Below, piece after piece: positions 5,049 through 8,762 of a DNA stretch of 8,762 nucleotides (the first letter of the stretch is position 1; each line of letters opens with the position of its first letter). The position numbers and the translations under genes are program-made. The notes beneath the pieces were generated by a model. It was given only the letters and a program-made list of their open reading frames with translations, made no database searches and was not told the origin of the DNA. The stretch comes from Burkholderiales bacterium (lineage in GTDB: Bacteria; Pseudomonadota; Gammaproteobacteria; Burkholderiales; Burkholderiaceae_C): contig CANBSV010000107.1 in assembly GCA_947372225.1 (NCBI GenBank), positions 1 to 8,762 of the forward strand, given 5' to 3'.

Positions 5049-6701
5049 TCAGGCCTGTTGCGCCTTGAGCATGGCGCTCACGATCTGGCTGCGCAGGTTC
5101 TTCAGCAGCACCAGGGCACGGTCATGCACGACGAGGCGTCCCGTCATCGCCTGGTCTCCATACAGCATGCCCATCACCCCCTGCTCCGACACCATCGGCA
5201 ACACCAGGAAGGCACCGGCGCGGATGCGCGTCTTGAACCAGTCGGGCAGGCGCTGTGAGATGACAGGGTCCGAGGCGTCGGTGATCAGCGTGTCGGCATT
5301 CTTCAGGCACAGCAGACCGAAGAGTTCGTTTGGTGGCTGCAGCGGGATCTTGAACAGAGATGCCAGCACCACGGCCTTGTCACCGACGCCGGTGTGTCCT
5401 TTCAGCCCTGCCTCAGCCGGGTCGTGCAGACAGACGATGGCGCGTTGCAGGTCCAGTGCCTTCATCATCAGGCGCAGCCCTGTGTCCAGCACCTCGGCAG
5501 CCGTCGCGCCGCGGCGGTTCATCCGGCTCAGGTGCTCGACGGCGTCGGCCAGATCTTCGGCCAGCATCTTGCGGTAGGCGCTTGAGTGCGGGTCGGGCTT
5601 GATGGTTGCCGCAGTCGCCTTGGCTGTGGTGCCGTTGTCGTTCAGCGAGATGCCCAGGACCTTCACCAGATCGTCCCAGATCGCCTTGCTGCGCTCGACC
5701 ACGTCGGGCAGCAACTCCGGGTTCAGGCCCAGGGGCCCCGCGCAACGCAGGGCAAAGCGCTGCACCACGGCCTTGCGCGCTTCCTGCTGCGCCTCGGCGT
5801 CGCCGGTGGCGGGCAACTGCATCAGTTCCCCGGCCAGACCGTTGGCGGCGGTGCACAGCGCGCGAAGGTACTCACTCTCGCTCACGGGTTGCTCCGGGTC
5901 CGCAGGGTACAGCGTCTTCATGCCGGCCAGCACGGCCGGCGGCCAGCCCCACTGCTCGGCGACCTTGATACCGATGTCCTCGATGCCCATGCCCCACAGT
6001 TCGCGTGCCAGTTGCTCGCGTGCTTCGTGCCTGGCCATTGAGCCCGGCTCCAGCTCGCGCATGTCGAGCTTGTCCTCGATGACCTGGGCGTCTTCCTGGA
6101 AGTGCAGCCCGGCCAGCATGTCGCCCAACCTCTGGAACAGCGAGGTGACATAGACGTTGTCGTAGTGCTTGCGGCTGTGGCAGAACTCCTGCGCCATCAG
6201 CGCAGCGAACTGCGAGCGGGCGAACTCCCGGCGCAGCTTGTCACCGTCGGCTCCCTTGGGCAGCCGCTCAAAAAGCATCAGTGCGGTGGCCACCATGCCG
6301 ACGTTCTGGAAGCCCATCAGCGCCACCGCCTTCTGGAGGTCGGTGATGTTGCCGCCCCCAGCCGTCTTGTAGAAGGCGGCATTGATCAGCCGCAGCATCT
6401 TGGCGACCATGGCCGCGTCGTCGTAGATCAACCCGGTCAATGCCCGCGAGTGCGATTTTTCCGAGCGTGAGATCTTCTGGATGCCCTGCACCGAGTCCTT
6501 CAGGCTCGCCATATCGCTCTGGCGGTCGATGTTCTGCATCACGCGCAACAGGCGGATGCGTCGCTGCTCTTCCTCCTGGTCTTCCGCCGCACGCTGAGCG
6601 GCCGCCTTTTTCGCTTCGGCGTCGCGGTCTGCGTCCACGGTCGCCGTGTCGCACGCGTCCAGTTCCGGCGCTCCGGTCTCGTCAGGCTCGGAAGATGTCA
6701 T
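5049..6701 (-). CDS. HDOD domain protein with C-terminal GAF-like domain
   Basis: Predicted cytoplasmic signalling protein of 550 residues. A low-complexity acidic N-terminus (about 1-25) is followed by an Ala/Glu/Lys-rich stretch likely to form a coiled coil (26-51). An HDOD domain follows at about 56-268. This is an HD-like fold without the catalytic His-Asp pair, with the typical helices around MLRLINAAFY, ALMGFQNVGMVATALMLF and GDMLAGLHF. The C-terminus (about 400-548) looks like a GAF sensor: VLDTGLRLMMKALDLQRAIVC at its start and GAFLVLPMVSEQGVMGMLYGD near its end. HDOD proteins act in gene regulation and c-di-GMP-linked or stress signalling; the ligand and target here cannot be read from sequence. 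The ATG at 6701 is preferred because CAAGG (6709-6713) lies seven bases upstream; the in-frame ATG at 6737 would add 12 residues but lacks a spaced ribosome site. It is a single gene, convergent with phaR and divergent from rimO. Confidence 0.85.
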   Translation of the reverse strand: MTSSEPDETGAPELDACDTATVDADRDAEAKKAAAQRAAEDQEEEQRRIRLLRVMQNIDRQSDMASLKDSVQGIQKISRSEKSHSRALTGLIYDDAAMVAKMLRLINAAFYKTAGGGNITDLQKAVALMGFQNVGMVATALMLFERLPKGADGDKLRREFARSQFAALMAQEFCHSRKHYDNVYVTSLFQRLGDMLAGLHFQEDAQVIEDKLDMRELEPGSMARHEAREQLARELWGMGIEDIGIKVAEQWGWPPAVLAGMKTLYPADPEQPVSESEYLRALCTAANGLAGELMQLPATGDAEAQQEARKAVVQRFALRCAGPLGLNPELLPDVVERSKAIWDDLVKVLGISLNDNGTTAKATAATIKPDPHSSAYRKMLAEDLADAVEHLSRMNRRGATAAEVLDTGLRLMMKALDLQRAIVCLHDPAEAGLKGHTGVGDKAVVLASLFKIPLQPPNELFGLLCLKNADTLITDASDPVISQRLPDWFKTRIRAGAFLVLPMVSEQGVMGMLYGDQAMTGRLVVHDRALVLLKNLRSQIVSAMLKAQQA

Positions 6702-6871
6702 GGGCCAACCTTGCTCATGTTGATGCGTACCCGCCATTCCCCGACGACGAGCTCTGGCTAGGATATTCGCCCAAGATGCCTGGTGCTGGGCAGATCAACG
6801 CGGTTTAAGGCGCGCAACTCGTGCGTTCGGGCGCCATCGCCTGTGCCGTGGCCCCACGCCGATAGGCCAAA
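6702..6871. promoter_or_regulatory. Divergent HDOD/rimO intergenic region
   Basis: These 170 bases should hold promoters for both genes. On the + strand TAGGATAT (6760-6767) resembles a -10 element but lacks a suitably placed -35. On the - strand TATCCT in the same place is an equally weak candidate. No strong operator, riboswitch or hairpin was found. AGG at 6864-6866 is a modest ribosome site for rimO. Confidence 0.3.
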
Positions 6872-8281
6872 ATGCCTCGCATGAACCCAGGCACACGAAC
6901 CGACACGACCGCCAGCAGCCCGAAGATCGGCTTTGTCTCCCTCGGTTGTCCCAAGGCATTGACCGACTCCGAATTGATCCTCACGCAACTGCGAGCTGAG
7001 GGTTATGACACCTCCAAGACCTACGCCGGTGCCGATCTGGTGATCGTCAACACCTGCGGCTTCATTGATGACGCGGTAAAGGAAAGTCTCGACACCATCG
7101 GCGAGGCCCTGGCCGCCAACGGCAAGGTCATCGTCACCGGATGCCTGGGTGCGAGAGCCGCCGAGGGTGGCGGCAATCTGGTGCGTGAGATGCACCCGAG
7201 CGTGCTGGCAGTCACCGGCCCGCACGCCACCCAAGAGGTGATGGATGCGGTGCACCTGCACGTGCCCAAGCCCCACGATCCTTTCATCGATCTGGTGCCT
7301 GCACCTGCCACAGACATCGGCGTCAAACTCACGCCGCGCCATTACGCGTATCTCAAGATCAGCGAGGGCTGTAACCACCGCTGCACGTTTTGCATCATCC
7401 CGAGCATGCGTGGCGGTCTGGTCTCGCGGCCCATCGGCGATGTGCTGGGCGAGGCGCAGCGGTTGTTCGAATCCGGTGTCAAGGAACTGCTGGTCATCAG
7501 CCAGGACACCAGCGCTTACGGCGTGGATGTGAAGTACCGCACCGGTTTCTTCGATGGCAAGCCGGTCAAGACGCGCATGTTCGATCTGTGCGCCAAGCTG
7601 GGCGAGCTGGCCGCGGCTCACGGTGCCTGGGTGCGCCTGCACTACGTCTACCCCTATCCACATGTCGACGAGGTTCTGCCGCTGATGGCCGAAGGTCTGG
7701 TGCTGCCTTACCTCGATGTGCCGCTGCAGCACTCGCACCCGGACGTGCTCAAGCGCATGAAGCGGCCCGCCAGCGGCGAACGCAACCTCGAGCGCATCCA
7801 GCGCTGGCGCGAGGCCTGCCCCGAGATCGTCATCCGCAGCACCTTCATTGCCGGTTTTCCAGGCGAAACCGAGGACGAGTTCGAGCACTTGCTCGACTTC
7901 ATGCGGGCTGCCGAGATCGACCGTGCGGGTTGCTTTGCGTACTCGCCAGTCAATGGCGCTGTGGCCAACGAGCTGCCAGGGGCTTTGCCCACCGCTGTGC
8001 GCGAAGAACGTCGCGCGCGTTTCATGGAAGTTGCCGAAGCGCTGTCAACCGCCAAGCTTGCGCGGCGCGTTGGAGCCACCATGCAAGTGTTGATCGATTC
8101 AGCTCCCGCGCTCGGTCGCCGTGGAGGTGCCGGCCGCAGTTATGCCGATGCCCCCGAGATCGACGGTGTGGTTCAGCTGCTGCCCCCCGACAAGGCCTCC
8201 AAGGTTCTGAAGGTGGGCGAGTTCACTCGCGCACGCATCGTCGGCACGCAAGGCCATGACTTGGTCGCGCAGCCCATCTGA
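6872..8281 (+). CDS. rimO: Ribosomal protein S12 methylthiotransferase RimO
   Basis: Radical-SAM enzyme of 469 residues that methylthiolates a conserved Asp (Asp88 in E. coli numbering) of ribosomal protein S12. All three parts of a methylthiotransferase are present. The N-terminal domain holds the auxiliary [4Fe-4S] cysteines C26 (FVSLGCPKALTDSE), C62 (VNTCGFIDDA) and C91 (VTGCLGAR). The radical-SAM core has C167, C171 and C174 (CNHRCTFC). A C-terminal TRAM domain starts at about 395 and runs through VLIDSAP and GEFTRARIVGTQGHDLVA. The SLGCPKALTDSE signature and the RSTFIAGFPGETE segment favour RimO over the tRNA enzyme MiaB. The length is slightly above the usual 440 or so because of a 17-residue polar N-terminus; an alternative ATG at 6881 has no ribosome site. 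The next gene starts two bases after its stop, suggesting one transcript. Confidence 0.96.
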   Translation: MPRMNPGTRTDTTASSPKIGFVSLGCPKALTDSELILTQLRAEGYDTSKTYAGADLVIVNTCGFIDDAVKESLDTIGEALAANGKVIVTGCLGARAAEGGGNLVREMHPSVLAVTGPHATQEVMDAVHLHVPKPHDPFIDLVPAPATDIGVKLTPRHYAYLKISEGCNHRCTFCIIPSMRGGLVSRPIGDVLGEAQRLFESGVKELLVISQDTSAYGVDVKYRTGFFDGKPVKTRMFDLCAKLGELAAAHGAWVRLHYVYPYPHVDEVLPLMAEGLVLPYLDVPLQHSHPDVLKRMKRPASGERNLERIQRWREACPEIVIRSTFIAGFPGETEDEFEHLLDFMRAAEIDRAGCFAYSPVNGAVANELPGALPTAVREERRARFMEVAEALSTAKLARRVGATMQVLIDSAPALGRRGGAGRSYADAPEIDGVVQLLPPDKASKVLKVGEFTRARIVGTQGHDLVAQPI

Positions 8282-8283
8282 GC

Positions 8284-8762
8284 ATGGGCGAAGACGACGC
8301 GGTACCCTCGGCCGCCACCGCACTCATTCACCATCCCTACGCGCCGCCAGCGGGTTTCGAGGCGGTGCAGCCGCCGGTGCACAAGGCATCGACGGTGATC
8401 TTTCCGCACACGCAGGCACTGCTGGCTCGTGGCTGGAAAGACAAGTCCGGTTACTCCTACGGGCTGCTTGGCACGCCCACCACCTACGTCCTCGAAGAGC
8501 GTATTGCCTCACTCGAGGGCGGGTTGCAGACGGTGTTGATGCCCAGTGGTCTGGCGGCGGTGACGCTGGTCGATCTGGCACTGCTGCGCGCCGGCGACGA
8601 GGTGCTGATCCCCGACAACGCGTATGGGCCGGGCAAGGATCTGGCTCGAACCGAGCTGGCCCGCTGGGGCATCGGCCACCGCTTTTATGACGCGATGAAC
8701 GTGGACTCTCTGGCCGCTGCGCTGAGTCCTGCGACCAAGCTGGTGTGGCTCGAGGCTGCCGG
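8284..8762 (+). CDS. metC: Cystathionine beta-lyase, N-terminal part (cut by window end)
   Basis: The reading frame stays open to the window edge, giving 159 residues of a protein normally about 390 long. It belongs to the Cys/Met-metabolism PLP enzymes: QPPVHKASTVIF near the N-terminus, YSYGLLGTPTTYVLEERIASLEGG in the region that binds PLP phosphate from the partner subunit, the MPSGLAAVTL segment, and DNAYGPGKDL. The pattern YGLLGTPTTY fits MetC-type lyases, which split cystathionine to homocysteine, pyruvate and ammonia in methionine synthesis, better than MetB or MetZ, which usually read YxRxxNPT. The PLP lysine lies beyond the window. The ATG follows the rimO stop by two bases and no good Shine-Dalgarno is seen, so translation is probably coupled to rimO. 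Confidence 0.88.
   Translation, partial: MGEDDAVPSAATALIHHPYAPPAGFEAVQPPVHKASTVIFPHTQALLARGWKDKSGYSYGLLGTPTTYVLEERIASLEGGLQTVLMPSGLAAVTLVDLALLRAGDEVLIPDNAYGPGKDLARTELARWGIGHRFYDAMNVDSLAAALSPATKLVWLEAA

Noticed and set aside
4999..5055. GC-rich foldable sequence between phaR and the HDOD gene as a bidirectional terminator
   Set aside because: Stems are imperfect or have long loops and neither strand shows the T run required for intrinsic termination.
6758..7888. Long open frame of 376 codons on the - strand over rimO
   Set aside because: Antisense shadow of an unmistakable rimO; composition is His/Arg/Gln/Gly-rich and no ribosome site or domain is seen.
7390..8259. Open frame of 289 codons on the + strand within rimO
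   Set aside because: Out-of-frame reading of the radical-SAM gene, Arg/Ala/Gly-rich, no family features.

Overview
The window is GC-rich (about two thirds G+C by eye), densely coded DNA from what looks like a phototrophic betaproteobacterium of the order Burkholderiales (a Rubrivivax/Roseateles/Rhodoferax/Limnohabitans-like organism). This rests on late bacteriochlorophyll genes in the proteobacterial order bchG - pucC-like - bchP, a Rubrivivax-type HiPIP, a PhaR polyester regulator, and rimO followed by a metC-type lyase. The genus is inference; no rRNA or other marker gene is present.

Region 1 (1-3717, + strand) is the end of a photosynthesis gene cluster. The 3' part of bchG (attaches the isoprenoid tail to bacteriochlorophyllide) overlaps by 4 bp a 12-helix BCD/PucC-family carrier. 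After 62 bp comes bchP (reduces the geranylgeranyl tail to phytyl). The bchP stop codon overlaps the start of an unrecognised 90-residue, tryptophan-rich membrane protein. Three genes thus handle the last steps and the movement of bacteriochlorophyll, and the fourth is coupled to them without a known job.

Region 2 (3718-4366) holds hip on the - strand, encoding a Tat-exported high-potential iron-sulfur protein, the kind of periplasmic carrier that re-reduces the reaction-centre cytochrome in Rubrivivax. It converges on the bch genes, has a clear intrinsic terminator preceded by another hairpin, and is divergent from phaR across a 222-bp region with no gene. That region carries four TCCGAT motifs, a 10-bp palindrome, an FNR-like site and a possible PhaR operator.

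Region 3 (4367-8762) is ordinary chromosome: phaR (+), an HDOD-GAF signalling protein on the - strand convergent with phaR, then rimO (+) divergent from it. Two bases after rimO starts the N-terminal part of a cystathionine beta-lyase (metC), cut by the window edge. There are no tRNAs, rRNAs, insertion sequences, CRISPR arrays or integration marks, and no clearly new multi-gene system. The most interesting unexplained item is the small Trp-rich membrane protein coupled to bchP; next is the motif-rich hip/phaR regulatory region.
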